Shown in pieces: positions 48,852 to 57,665 of a DNA stretch of 64,000 nt. The position numbers and the translations under genes are program-made. Numbering within the stretch: the stretch's first letter is position 1; each line of letters opens with the position of its first letter. The notes under the pieces were generated by a model. It saw nothing but the letters and a program-made list of their open reading frames with translations, ran no database searches and was not told the origin of the DNA. The stretch is taken from assembly GCA_963822595.1 (NCBI GenBank), contig CAWGIG010000001.1, forward strand, positions 1,116,001-1,180,000. Direction: 5' to 3'. Source of the stretch: CAVRUH01 sp963822595 (GTDB lineage Bacteria; Chlamydiota; Chlamydiia; Chlamydiales; Waddliaceae).

Positions 48852-49964
48852 ATGAGCAAACCTTACAAACGCCTGGCCTTTGCTGGGGCAGGCCTTACAT
48901 CCGCTGTGATTGCAAGAGAATTAGCGACAAAAATCGACGCTCGCTGCACCCTCTTCGAAAGTCGCAATCATATCGGAGGCAATTGCTATACAGCAAGAGA
49001 TCCCGAAACTAATGTAATGGTCCATCGTTATGGCCCCCATATCTTCCACACCTCGTATCAAGAGGTTTGGGATTATGTAAACACCTATTGCAAAATGATG
49101 CCCTTCATCAATCGGGTGAAAGCTGTTGTCAAAGGCCGCGTTTATACCATGCCCGTCAACCTTCACACAATGAATCAGTTTTTCGATCGTGCCATGCGTC
49201 CCGATGAAGCTGCAGCCTTCCTCGATCAAAAACGAGACCACACGATCATCGATCCTAAAAATTTCGAAGAACAAGCTCTTGCCTCTATCGGAAAAGAGCT
49301 ATATATGGCCTTTTTCTACGGATATACCAAAAAGCAATGGGGAATCGAACCCACTGTAATACCCGCCTCAGTGTTAAAGCGCCTGCCGATTAGATTCGAT
49401 TATAATGACAATTACTACAACCATCCTTATCAAGGGATTCCGAAAGATGGATACACGGCGATGATTCAAAATATCCTCGACCATCCCAATATTGAAGTCA
49501 GGCTGTCCAATCCGATGGACCCTTCGGAAGTTGCCAACTACGACCACACATTTTGGAGCGGACCCATCGATGCCTTTTTTCACCATAAATGGGGTAGGCT
49601 GACCTATAGGACGGTATTTTTTAAACGCGAAGTGCATTCAGGAGATTATCAAGGCAACCCTGTTATTAATTATCCTGATATAGAAGTTCCTTATACACGC
49701 ATTCATGAGCATAAGCATTTTGCCCCTTGGGAAAAGCATGAAAATACTATAGTCTTTTATGAATTTAGCAAGGATACCGAGCCTGATGAGACACCTTTTT
49801 ATCCAATTCGGACAAAAAATGATCTTCGCATTTTGGAAAAGTATCAGTCTGAAGCACCCTCTAATGTCAGTTTTGTCGGTCGTCTAGGAACATATCGTTA
49901 CATCGACATGGACCAAACCATTCACGAAGCATTGGAATACAGTAAAAAATTTATTGAGTCTTAA
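48852..49964 (+). CDS. glf: UDP-galactopyranose mutase
   Basis: The 370-residue product has the FAD-binding start LAFAGAGLTSAVIARELA, ESRNHIGGNCYTARD and HRYGPHIFHTS. It also has the substrate region FFYGYTKKQWGIEPTVIPAS, RLPIRFDYNDNYYNHPYQGI, and the closing VSFVGRLGTYRYIDMDQTIH. These are hallmarks of Glf, which interconverts UDP-Galp and UDP-Galf using reduced FAD. GAGAGG precedes the ATG. Galactofuranose is a bacterial surface sugar absent from many hosts. A family B repeat follows the stop by 10 bp. Confidence 0.95.
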   Translation: MSKPYKRLAFAGAGLTSAVIARELATKIDARCTLFESRNHIGGNCYTARDPETNVMVHRYGPHIFHTSYQEVWDYVNTYCKMMPFINRVKAVVKGRVYTMPVNLHTMNQFFDRAMRPDEAAAFLDQKRDHTIIDPKNFEEQALASIGKELYMAFFYGYTKKQWGIEPTVIPASVLKRLPIRFDYNDNYYNHPYQGIPKDGYTAMIQNILDHPNIEVRLSNPMDPSEVANYDHTFWSGPIDAFFHHKWGRLTYRTVFFKREVHSGDYQGNPVINYPDIEVPYTRIHEHKHFAPWEKHENTIVFYEFSKDTEPDETPFYPIRTKNDLRILEKYQSEAPSNVSFVGRLGTYRYIDMDQTIHEALEYSKKFIES

Positions 49965-49973
49965 AATATTCTC

Positions 49974-50110
49974 AAATCACTTTTAACCAAACACTATTCA
50001 ACGCGGAGGCGCGGAGACGCAGGGACGCAGAGGAAGAAATAAAACAATTTTTTTTCTTTCTCCGCGTCCCTGCGTCTCCGCGTTGAATAGTGTTTGGTTA
50101 AAAGTGATTT
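49974..50110. repeat. Inverted repeat, family B copy 3 with 33-bp perfect outer arms
   Basis: The outer arms start AAATCACTTTTAACCAAACA at 49974 and end at 50110. Thirty-three bases on each side are perfectly complementary, of which about 26 are unique to this locus and lie outside the shared ACGCGGAG unit. Inner arms are GCGGAGACGCAGGGACGCAG with its complement, where copies 1 and 2 lack the CAGGG form. Confidence 0.93.
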
Positions 50111-50166
50111 GTATTGAAGTGTTTGGAGTGGGTTGGAACTGCGATTGTGTTTTTACAAAGACTTGT

Positions 50167-51576
50167 TTAGAATTCTCTGTCTGAGGGTGCATTGATGGGG
50201 GTATAGTTTGCGAACTGGGCGAGTTCTTTGCGGAAGGTCAAATTAACGGTGCCAATGCCCCCGTGACGGTTTTTAGCCACGATTAATTCTGCCATCCCAG
50301 GCTTATCCATAGCATCGTAATATTCTCTTCTTAATAGAAACATGACTATGTCGCTATCCTGCTCCAAACTTCCGCTTTCTCTGAGGTCGCTCATGACGGG
50401 ACGGTGGCCTGTTCGTTCTTCGACCTTTCTTGACAGTTGTGATAAACAAAGAATAGGAATATTGATTTCCCTAGCGAGGTTTTTTAACATGCGCGAGATT
50501 TCAGAAATTTCAAGCTGTCTATTCTCTTGCACACGGAAATTTCCCGAACCTGTCAACAATTGAAGATAATCGATGACCAAAAATCCAATTCCCCAGCTTT
50601 CCTTCATGCGGCGGGCTCTTGCCCTTAAATCCGTAATCTTGATTCCGGGTTGATCGTCAATAATAAGCGGGTGATTTTGAATGCTGTGGACAGTCTCCAC
50701 AATGCGCTGATACTCTTCACCGTTAATAGATCCTGTCTTGATTTTATCAGATTCGACCTCGGCTTGAGAGCATATAATTCTATGAACCAATTGCTCAGCG
50801 CTCATCTCTAAAGAGAAAATGCCGACGGGAATATTGTTTTTAAAACATATGTTCTCGGCGATGTTGATTGCTAAGGCTGTTTTTCCCATCGCAGGACGTG
50901 CGGCAAGAATCATTAAGTTGGAATTATTAAAGCCGTTGAGCATTTTGTCCAAATCATTGTAATGAGTAGGAACTCCAGTGATGCCTAGATTTTTTCCGCC
51001 ATTCTCCTGGAATTTTTCCTGTCGCTCTTGAAGAATTTTGAGAAAAGGAGTCTGTGTTTCAACTTTGGCGCCGGAAAGGACTTCTCCGATGAGAACACCG
51101 GTCATCGATCGCGCGCTTTGACTGATTTGATAGAGCATCTGCTGAGCTTCGTCCAGGGTCTCTTCGACGTTCTCGGGCTGGTCTAGTGCTTTCTTTTCGA
51201 TGACTTGCGCGGCGCTGATCATGCGGCGCAGAACAGATTTGTCATGGACAATCTGAGTATATTCTTCAATGTGAGCAGAGGTTCCGGCGTATTGGGCTAG
51301 TGTTGTGACATATGCGGGGCCGCCGACATTCTGGAGTTTACCAAGGCGTTTGAGTTCTTCGCAGACGATATGGATGTCGGCAGGTTTGTCATTTTTATAA
51401 CAATTCTTTAACACTGCGAAGATGATTTTGTGTTCGGTATAGTAGAAATCGGAGTCATCCAACGAATCGGCGGCAATATTGAGTCCATTGATACTTGTCA
51501 GCATGCAGCCGAGTACCATCATCTCCGACTCTTTCGAGTTTGGAGCCATCTTTATTGTTGCTTCTTGTGTATTCAT
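50167..51576 (-). CDS. dnaB: Replicative DNA helicase
   Basis: The 469-residue product has the N-terminal helical DnaB domain (PNSKESEMMVLGCMLTSING, YTEHKIIFAVL) and the RecA-like domain with Walker A ILAARPAMGKTALAINIAE. Walker B is FLVIDYLQLLTG; then RQLEISEISRMLKNLAREIN, LSQLSRKVEERTGHRPVMSD and LRESGSLEQDSDIVMFLLRR. Full length with no intein. It unwinds DNA at the fork. It lies in the same neighbourhood as mnmG and lplA, as in Chlamydia to my memory, but separated here by sugar genes. Confidence 0.96.
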   Translation of the reverse strand: MNTQEATIKMAPNSKESEMMVLGCMLTSINGLNIAADSLDDSDFYYTEHKIIFAVLKNCYKNDKPADIHIVCEELKRLGKLQNVGGPAYVTTLAQYAGTSAHIEEYTQIVHDKSVLRRMISAAQVIEKKALDQPENVEETLDEAQQMLYQISQSARSMTGVLIGEVLSGAKVETQTPFLKILQERQEKFQENGGKNLGITGVPTHYNDLDKMLNGFNNSNLMILAARPAMGKTALAINIAENICFKNNIPVGIFSLEMSAEQLVHRIICSQAEVESDKIKTGSINGEEYQRIVETVHSIQNHPLIIDDQPGIKITDLRARARRMKESWGIGFLVIDYLQLLTGSGNFRVQENRQLEISEISRMLKNLAREINIPILCLSQLSRKVEERTGHRPVMSDLRESGSLEQDSDIVMFLLRREYYDAMDKPGMAELIVAKNRHGGIGTVNLTFRKELAQFANYTPINAPSDREF

Positions 51577-51662
51577 GGTGCTAATTCTAGGACTTTAGGG
51601 AATATAAATGCTACTGAGAAATGAAACCGTGCCCGAATAATGGCACGGTTTAGAAAATCTTA

Positions 51663-52139
51663 TTAGTACTTAGGAATTTCAGGCATTTCTAAGTCAGGTT
51701 CGAAGCCACTGAGTGTGACGTTCTCTAGTCCTGCTTCTTCGAATTCACCTTCAAATTGCTCGGCAACGTACATTCTAAGGAAAAATTGCTCTTCAGTTGT
51801 CATTTTTTCCAAAGCTTCGTCGTCGTATCCGCCTAGGATTGCTTTAACAGCAAGGCGATCAGCTAATTCGTCCCAGAAAATTTCATCCGTGTATTCTTCC
51901 ATATACGCTTCGAGTTCTTCGCTGCCTAGGAGTTCTTCGGAAGGATAGAATTCTCCATCTTCTTCAACAACCAAGTTGCTAAGTTCGAAATCTTTAGCGA
52001 ATTTGTTTACGTAATTTTCTAATTCATTGTATTGGGTAACTTCTTCATCTTCCATACGCGTTCCGTTGATTATATAGTTTCCAACGTGAACAAGTTTAAT
52101 AAGATTTTCATATTGTTCTTTAGTAAATTCTATTTTCAT
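51663..52139 (-). CDS. Acidic hypothetical protein
   Basis: The ATG at 52139 is chosen because AAAGGA lies upstream and the more distal in-frame starts run into the operator region (158 residues). The product MKIEFTKEQYENLIKLVHVG... is very acidic, with many Glu/Asp in the C-half (GSEELEAYMEEYTDEIFWDE). It has no signal or membrane segment. Family not recognised. It is divergent from the DUF4143-type ATPase gene, with the palindromes between them. Confidence 0.75.
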   Translation of the reverse strand: MKIEFTKEQYENLIKLVHVGNYIINGTRMEDEEVTQYNELENYVNKFAKDFELSNLVVEEDGEFYPSEELLGSEELEAYMEEYTDEIFWDELADRLAVKAILGGYDDEALEKMTTEEQFFLRMYVAEQFEGEFEEAGLENVTLSGFEPDLEMPEIPKY

Positions 52140-52245
52140 GACTAACATCCTTTTTTTGTTATATTGATAATTTAGTTCCAACAGCATATAGGGAATAGGC
52201 ATCTTTTGCAAGGAATACTTTATACCTCCCCTCATGGTTGAAGCC

Positions 52246-52275
52246 GACCATTTTACGATATATCGTAAAATGGTC
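52246..52275. promoter_or_regulatory. Perfect 30-bp palindrome, operator-like
   Basis: GACCATTTTACGATA followed by TATCGTAAAATGGTC is perfectly self-complementary with no loop. This fits a binding site for a dimeric helix-turn-helix regulator. A related half-spaced site follows 6 bp later. Confidence 0.75.
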
Positions 52276-52281
52276 TTGACT

Positions 52282-52303
52282 ATTTTACGATAATACGTAA
52301 AAT
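52282..52303 (+). promoter_or_regulatory. Second operator-like site overlapping a promoter
   Basis: ATTTTACG and CGTAAAAT flank six bases. TTGACT (52276-52281), 16 bp, and TAAAAT (52298-52303) form a plausible promoter, so the site covers its spacer and -10. The start would fall at about the ATG 52311, giving a leaderless or nearly leaderless message. Confidence 0.6.
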
Positions 52304-52310
52304 GGTCAGT

Positions 52311-53522
52311 ATGAAGAGATATTACGAAAATTTTATTTCCGAGCACTTTTCAAAATTTAGACAGATGCTTTTTGCTATGGGACCTCGCCAGGTAGGCAAG
52401 ACGACTATTTCCAAGCATTTAGGACAGGAAAATAAAAAATTTTATTACTTCAATTGGGATGATGAGGATGATAGAGAATTAATCATTTCCGGGCCATCTC
52501 AAGTAGCGAAAAAGGCTGATCTTGAAGTACAATCCATTGAACCTACTTACTTGATTTTTGATGAATTGCATAAATATAAGCGCTGGAAAATTTTTCTTAA
52601 GGGCTTCTTTGATAAATATGAATCGCAGACAAAAATACTAGTCACAGGAAGCGCAAAAATAGACGTCTTTAGAAAGGGTGGAGATAGTCTTATGGGGCGC
52701 TACTTTCCTTTAAGGATTCATCCTTTATCGATCGGTGAAATTTGTAATCCCGTCATGTTAAACACACATCTATTAAAGCAGCCCAAGCAAATTGAAAAGG
52801 AAAAATTTGAAAATTTATTAGAATTTGGGGGATTTCCAGAACCTTATCTTATAGGTGAAAAGGCTTTTTATCAAAGATGGAAACAAACACGACTTCAAAA
52901 GTTATTCCGAGAGGATATTCGTGACTTAACGCGGATACAGGAAATCGATCAAATTGAACTTTTGGGAGAATTTATTAGAAGGCAAGCAGGGCAACTTTCA
53001 AATAATAATTCGTTTTCTAAAATGATTCGAGTGAGTAATGACACCATAGCTAGATGGATTAAGACACTCCGTTCTTTTTATTATTGTTTTGAAGTTCGTC
53101 CTTGGTCGAAAAATGTAACTCGATCTCTAATTAAAGAGCCTAAGTTATACCTTTGGGATTGGTCATTAGTTGACGATCCAGGATTTAAGTTAGAAAATTT
53201 AGTGGCTTCTCATTTGTTGAAAAGCATTCATTATTGGACAGATATTGGATTGGGTGAGTTTCAGTTAAATTATTTGAGAGATAAGGAAAAGCGAGAGGTG
53301 GATTTTGTAGTCATCAAAAATAAAAAACCTTGGATTCTTATCGAAGTAAAAAGTTCCTCAAAGGAACCTCTTTCCCCTAATTTAGAATTTTTTCAAAAAC
53401 AAATTGGTGCCGAACACGCCTTTCAATTAGCATTTGATTTGGAATATATCGATCAGGATTGTTTCCAATATACCAAGCCTATCATCGTTTCCGCAAAAAC
53501 CTTTTTGTCTCAACTCATTTAA
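52311..53522 (+). CDS. AAA ATPase with DUF4143-type C-domain
   Basis: The 403-residue product begins MKRYYENFISEHFSKFRQML; an ATG at 52302 is also in frame. Walker A is MGPRQVGKTTISKHL, Walker B is YLIFDELHKYKRWK, and sensor 1 is ILVTGSAKIDV. The DUF4143 part has LLEFGGFPEPYLIGEKAF, and the nuclease-like end has EVDFVVIKNKKPWILIEVKS. Such ATPases are common, often multicopy, in genomes of host-associated bacteria and archaea; the role is unknown. No ribosome binding site is visible. Overlapping operators suggest tight repression. Confidence 0.88.
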   Translation: MKRYYENFISEHFSKFRQMLFAMGPRQVGKTTISKHLGQENKKFYYFNWDDEDDRELIISGPSQVAKKADLEVQSIEPTYLIFDELHKYKRWKIFLKGFFDKYESQTKILVTGSAKIDVFRKGGDSLMGRYFPLRIHPLSIGEICNPVMLNTHLLKQPKQIEKEKFENLLEFGGFPEPYLIGEKAFYQRWKQTRLQKLFREDIRDLTRIQEIDQIELLGEFIRRQAGQLSNNNSFSKMIRVSNDTIARWIKTLRSFYYCFEVRPWSKNVTRSLIKEPKLYLWDWSLVDDPGFKLENLVASHLLKSIHYWTDIGLGEFQLNYLRDKEKREVDFVVIKNKKPWILIEVKSSSKEPLSPNLEFFQKQIGAEHAFQLAFDLEYIDQDCFQYTKPIIVSAKTFLSQLI

Positions 53523-53535
53523 GGAAATATTGATT

Positions 53536-53613
53536 TGTTGTATGGAGTTATCTAATCGCGCACTTTAGGTCAACACATAAGTGAATCGATAAGTCGATTC
53601 CCTCCATACAACA
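53536..53613. other. Nested inverted repeats between convergent genes
   Basis: TGTTGTATGGAG at 53536-53547 pairs with CTCCATACAACA at 53602-53613. Inside, GAATCGA TAAG TCGATTC (53583-53600) forms its own hairpin. It could act as a bidirectional terminator for the ATPase gene and the gene at 53619. Confidence 0.6.
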
Positions 53614-53618
53614 GATAA

Positions 53619-54509
53619 TCACCCAGTAAGACGTTTGCAAAAGGAGAGTAGCTCTTGACGCAATACTGTGCCACGGTCAGCAATATGCTGCTGCTCCTTT
53701 TGATACTGCTTGCGACCTTCTTCAGTTTCAATGCAGATGGGTTCATAACCATCTTCTTTCAAATCATAGGGACTCGCTCTCATATCTAATTCCCTTGCCT
53801 CAACTGCGAGAAAGAAGGTTTTTGCAATAAAATCTGACCCTATCCACGGCCAAAGCTTGGTTGCCCATTTGTAAAGATCCATATTAGCATGAACGCACCC
53901 TCCTTGTTCCATATGCTGCCGCGTTTCAAGCGATGGATTTAACGTATTTAAAGGCCGCGCCTCTTTTGTAAAAAATCGATAGGCATCGTAATGAGAACAA
54001 CAAATTCTCTGACTATCCACAAATTCATTAAGCTCTACTGGTGATAACCGAAGGCGATATTCTTTATGTCTAATAATATCAGGGGACAGTTTATAAACCA
54101 TTGCCCATTCATGAAGTCCAAAGCACCCAAAACGGGGGGCCTGATCAATGATATTACTACATAGTTCAGCTACGAATGTTGCCAAGCCAAGAATACTTTG
54201 ATTGAGACGCTCTCTGTCCATTGAGATTGAATTGCCTTCATTTTTGAACCAATAATCGGTTAGCCACGGATAATCACCCGGGACGGAAGCTGTTACAATT
54301 AGGCGTTCTTCCACGGAAGGAACCCACTGTTTTAACTTTAACGGAGAACAACTGTAATAGGTGAATAAAAAGTCATGTACCGGATGCTTAAGACCCAAGC
54401 TTCGTCTCTTTAAAAAGGCATCAGCAAGGGGACTCACTAATTCAGTGTGCGCTTTAGCTCGGGAAGTCCAAACTTCAAAAGGTAAGGATGTAGCGGATAG
54501 TTCGGCCAT
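53619..54509 (-). CDS. Conserved hypothetical protein
   Basis: The 296-residue product has well-formed motifs: FGLHEWAMVYKL-type GCFGLHEWAMVYKLSPDII, SHYDAYRFFTKEARPLN, QGGCVHANMDLYKWATKLWP and ELDMRASPYDLKEDGYEPIC followed by IETEEGRKQY. I recall a family with these motifs, mostly in Actinobacteria, that databases sometimes label 3-methyladenine DNA glycosylase, without clear support. The many conserved His, Asp and Cys suggest an enzyme. No nearby gene explains it. Horizontal origin is possible. Confidence 0.75.
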   Translation of the reverse strand: MAELSATSLPFEVWTSRAKAHTELVSPLADAFLKRRSLGLKHPVHDFLFTYYSCSPLKLKQWVPSVEERLIVTASVPGDYPWLTDYWFKNEGNSISMDRERLNQSILGLATFVAELCSNIIDQAPRFGCFGLHEWAMVYKLSPDIIRHKEYRLRLSPVELNEFVDSQRICCSHYDAYRFFTKEARPLNTLNPSLETRQHMEQGGCVHANMDLYKWATKLWPWIGSDFIAKTFFLAVEARELDMRASPYDLKEDGYEPICIETEEGRKQYQKEQQHIADRGTVLRQELLSFCKRLTG

Positions 54510-54586
54510 AAAATTTCAATATTAGCATGGATTAAACCGTCTATTTTACTACATATCGTATACCGAAGTAAACTCCAAATTGGACT

Positions 54587-55657
54587 CTAGGACTTAGTAG
54601 TTTCGGCTTTGAGGGTTGCCATATCAATGGTGAAGCGATACTTCACATCAGACTTAAGCATTCTCTCGTAGGCTTCATTGATTTTCTGGATAGGGATAAT
54701 TTCTACGTCAGCGGTGATATTATGTTCCCCGCAAAAGTCAAACATCTCCTGTGTTTCTGCAATCCCGCCGATAAGTGATCCGGAAAGACTGCGGCGTCCA
54801 AAGATGAGTCCAGAAGGCGAAAAAGTGAGCGGTTTCGGGGATGCGCCTACAAGGACAAGATTTCCATCCGTGTGAAGTAGGTTGAGATAGGCATTAATGT
54901 CGTGTTCTCCGGAGATGGTGTCGAGAATGAAATCGGAACTCCCTGCATGCTTCTGCATTTCGTCTTTGTTTTTAGATATAACAACTTCGTCGGCCCCAAG
55001 ACGGATTGCATCTTCTTTTTTGCTTGGCGACGTAGTGAAGACAACAACGTGGGCTCCGAACGCATGAGCAAACTTCACTCCCATGTGCCCTAATCCACCG
55101 AGTCCTACCACGCCAACTTTCTTCCCTTTGGTGACTCCCCAATGGCGCATGGGCGAGTAGGTGGTGATCCCGGCGCACAAAAGCGGTGCGGCTCCGGCAA
55201 GATCGAGGTTTGTGGGAACGCGCAGGACGAATCGCTCGTCAACGATAATGCTTTCCGAATACCCACCATAAGTAGGCCCTCCGAGATGCTTGTCTTTACC
55301 GTTGAAAGTGAGAGTCATGTTCTGGCAGAACTGTTCAAGATTGGCTTTGCATTGTGGACACGTGCCATCGGAGTCGACCATGCAGCCAACCCCGACAATG
55401 TCACCCTGCTTATATTTCTTAACCGCTGAGCCGACATTGGTGACTCGACCGATGATCTCATGGCCCGGGACTATTGGGTAGACAGTGGGTGCGTGGTCGC
55501 TCCATTCGTTACGCACTTGATGAAGGTCGGAGTGGCAGATGCCGCAGAAGAGAATTTCTATCTGAACGTCATGTTCTGTTAGATCGCGACGCTTGATTTT
55601 GGTGGGGGCAAGCGGCGATGTGGCACTAGCAGCTGCATAAGCTTTGGCGTTAGACAT
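54587..55657 (-). CDS. Zinc-dependent alcohol dehydrogenase, YahK/CAD-like
   Basis: The 356-residue product has the medium-chain dehydrogenase layout. The catalytic zinc ligands are in CGICHSDLHQVRNEW and PGHEIIGRVTNVG. The structural zinc cysteines lie in GCMVDSDGTCPQCKANLEQF followed by C. The Rossmann motif is GLGGLGHMGVKFAHAFGA. NADP preference is suggested by TTSPSKKEDA after the second strand. Members reduce a broad range of aldehydes. AGGAGAATAAATCTATG gives a good start. No operon partner is seen. Confidence 0.92.
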   Translation of the reverse strand: MSNAKAYAAASATSPLAPTKIKRRDLTEHDVQIEILFCGICHSDLHQVRNEWSDHAPTVYPIVPGHEIIGRVTNVGSAVKKYKQGDIVGVGCMVDSDGTCPQCKANLEQFCQNMTLTFNGKDKHLGGPTYGGYSESIIVDERFVLRVPTNLDLAGAAPLLCAGITTYSPMRHWGVTKGKKVGVVGLGGLGHMGVKFAHAFGAHVVVFTTSPSKKEDAIRLGADEVVISKNKDEMQKHAGSSDFILDTISGEHDINAYLNLLHTDGNLVLVGASPKPLTFSPSGLIFGRRSLSGSLIGGIAETQEMFDFCGEHNITADVEIIPIQKINEAYERMLKSDVKYRFTIDMATLKAETTKS

Positions 55658-55783
55658 AGATTTATTCTCCTATGGGTTATATTTAGTATTTTAAGCGTTG
55701 TATAATCTTCCGATATAAGTATTTTTTAAATATGTCAATAAAAAATTTGATTAGATAACTTCACATCGGTATAGAGGTCGTCC

Positions 55784-55812
55784 TTGCACAAAATCCTAAA
55801 GACAGTTATTAT
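55784..55812 (+). promoter_or_regulatory. Promoter of tRNA-Ser
   Basis: TTGCAC at 55784-55789 and TATTAT at 55807-55812 are spaced 17 bp. The tRNA begins 12 bp downstream. Confidence 0.6.
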
Positions 55813-55824
55813 AGACCATCTTTT

Positions 55825-55912
55825 GGAAAGATGGCTGAGTGGCCGAAAGCACGTCCCTGCTAAGGACGCATACCCCTAAAGGGTATCGAGGGTTCAAATC
55901 CCTCTCTTTCCG
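55825..55912 (+). tRNA. tRNA-Ser (anticodon GCT)
   Basis: The 88-nt gene has acceptor arms GGAAAGA / TCTTTCC with discriminator G, the D-arm GGCTGAGTGGCC and anticodon loop CTGCTAA. It has a long variable arm (ACCCCTAAAGGGT, a class II feature of serine) and T-arm GAGGGTTCAAATCCCTC. CCA is not encoded. It reads AGC/AGU codons. Confidence 0.95.
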
Positions 55913-55916
55913 AATT

Positions 55917-55952
55917 AAGGCCTTAGGTGTGAACCACCTAAGGCCTTTTTTT
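55917..55952 (+). terminator. Strong rho-independent terminator after tRNA-Ser
   Basis: AAGGCCTTAGGTG (55917-55929) pairs perfectly over 13 bp with CACCTAAGGCCTT (55935-55947), followed by T. It lies 4 bp after the mature tRNA end. Confidence 0.9.
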
Positions 55953-56021
55953 ATGTTTTATATTTACAGTTTTCTGGCAAATCTGATAAGGGTGAAGTGA
56001 GTACAAATCTTAGGAGTACCC

Positions 56022-56810
56022 ATGAAACTTGAACTCGAAAATAAGTCGGCATTGGTTTCTGGCTCTTCGAAAGGGATTGGTTTCGCCATAGCCAAACAGT
56101 TGGCTGAAGAAGGGGCTCACGTTATTGTAAATGGGCGCTCTGAAAGCTCAGTATCATCTGCCGTGGAACAAATTCGCAAGGAAGTCCCGGGCGCTAAAGT
56201 AGATGGCTTTACAGGCGACCTATCTATGGAAAAAGATACGGCAGGTCTACTCAAACGCTTTCCCGAAGTAGATATTTTGGTCAACAACTTAGGAATCTAT
56301 GAAGCGAAGGCTTTTGATGAAATTACAGACGATGATTGGCGTCGATTCTTCGAAGTAAATGTGCTCAGCGGGGTACGCCTTAGCCGTGCCTATCTTTCAG
56401 GCATGAAAAAGAAGAACTGGGGCCGCATCATTTTTATAAGCAGTGAAAGCGGCATACAAACTCCCCTTGAAATGATTCACTACGGCATGACAAAGACGGC
56501 TCAACTCGCTGTTTCGCGCGGAATAGCTGAGTCTTGCGCGAACACGGGAGTTACTGTGAATGCTATCCTTCCAGGACCTACCCTCTCTACCGGCGTTGAG
56601 GAATTTGTAGCGCAAGTTAGCGGTGGTCAACCTTTCGAAAAGTTTCAGGCGGAATTTTTTAAGACAGTTCGACCAAGTTCGCTCATCAAACGCTTTGCTA
56701 CTTCAGAAGAAGTTGCCGCTTTAGTTACCTTTGTTTGCAGTCCGAAAGCTTCTGCGATAACAGGAGCTGCCCTACGTGTAGATGGAGGAGTCGTTCGTTC
56801 TTGTTTTTAG
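56022..56810 (+). CDS. Short-chain dehydrogenase/reductase
   Basis: The 262-residue product is a classical SDR: SGSSKGIGFAIAKQLAEEGA (cofactor loop), NGRSES (Arg after the second strand points to NADP), NNLGIYEAK, FISSESGIQ (catalytic Ser) and YGMTKTAQL (Tyr and Lys). It ends ITGAALRVDGGVVRS. The substrate is unknown. TAGGAG precedes the ATG. The last 4 bp overlap the convergent znuB-type gene. Confidence 0.92.
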   Translation: MKLELENKSALVSGSSKGIGFAIAKQLAEEGAHVIVNGRSESSVSSAVEQIRKEVPGAKVDGFTGDLSMEKDTAGLLKRFPEVDILVNNLGIYEAKAFDEITDDDWRRFFEVNVLSGVRLSRAYLSGMKKKNWGRIIFISSESGIQTPLEMIHYGMTKTAQLAVSRGIAESCANTGVTVNAILPGPTLSTGVEEFVAQVSGGQPFEKFQAEFFKTVRPSSLIKRFATSEEVAALVTFVCSPKASAITGAALRVDGGVVRSCF

Positions 56811-57664
56811 CGGCGCGCGCCACCTAATGCCTTCTTTACGCTTGGAAATAAAGATATAGCGACAGTGTACGCCAATCCTGCGATCAGAGCGATCGTCGCC
56901 CCTCCGGGCCAATTTAGGTGAAAAGCCACGGCTGTTCCCGAAACTGTAAAAAAAGCGCTGATAAATACCGCAATGACCATCATTCGCGATAGTCTCACAG
57001 TGAATAGATTCGCAATGGCTGCAGGTATCGTCAACATGGTCATGACAAGAATAATCCCCACCACTTGAATGAGTAAAACGATCGATATCGCCGTGAGAGC
57101 CAATAAAAGCAAATAGAGCTGCTTCACAGGTACACCTTGCAATTGTGCCTGCTCCTCGTCAAAACATATCGCCAAAAATCTTTTGTGAAGACAGAGAACA
57201 GAAATCAAAATAATCACATCCAAAGTCGCTAGAATGTAAAGATCGGTATGAGATACCCACAGAATATTTCCGATCAGAAAATTAGATAATTCAACGTTGA
57301 ATCCCGGAGTTTGCGATATAAATACAACGCCCGCAGCCATGCCTATCGACCACAAAGCTGCAATAACAGAGTCTTCCCTCTGTTGATAATTCAGATGAAT
57401 CCAGCCGATTATAAGTCCGGAAAGAATTGCTGCCACAAGAGCTCCTAAAAGCGGAGAGGCCCATTCGACACCCTTAGCACGTTCTAGCCATAGGCAGAAG
57501 CCTATCCCTCCAAGCACTGAATGGGAAATCCCGCCACTGATAAAGACAATTCGTTTAACGACAACATAGGATCCGACAATTCCACTGACGATCGAGGCAA
57601 GTAATCCGGCGATCAGCGCTGACATCAAAAAGGGGTTGGTCCAGGCAGCTTCCAAAAACGACAT
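56807..57664 (-). CDS. znuB: Zinc/manganese ABC transporter permease
   Basis: The 285-residue product has seven to nine hydrophobic spans with the ABC-3 family signatures SGIVGSYVVVKRIVFISGGI, SHSVLGGIGFCLWL and QVVGIILVMTMLTIPAAIAN. It forms the membrane channel of a Zn/Mn importer with the two genes upstream; gene order substrate-binding, ATPase, permease is standard, with gaps of 1 bp. Metal specificity cannot be read with certainty. Confidence 0.9.
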   Translation of the reverse strand: MSFLEAAWTNPFLMSALIAGLLASIVSGIVGSYVVVKRIVFISGGISHSVLGGIGFCLWLERAKGVEWASPLLGALVAAILSGLIIGWIHLNYQQREDSVIAALWSIGMAAGVVFISQTPGFNVELSNFLIGNILWVSHTDLYILATLDVIILISVLCLHKRFLAICFDEEQAQLQGVPVKQLYLLLLALTAISIVLLIQVVGIILVMTMLTIPAAIANLFTVRLSRMMVIAVFISAFFTVSGTAVAFHLNWPGGATIALIAGLAYTVAISLFPSVKKALGGARR

Positions 57665-57665
57665 A

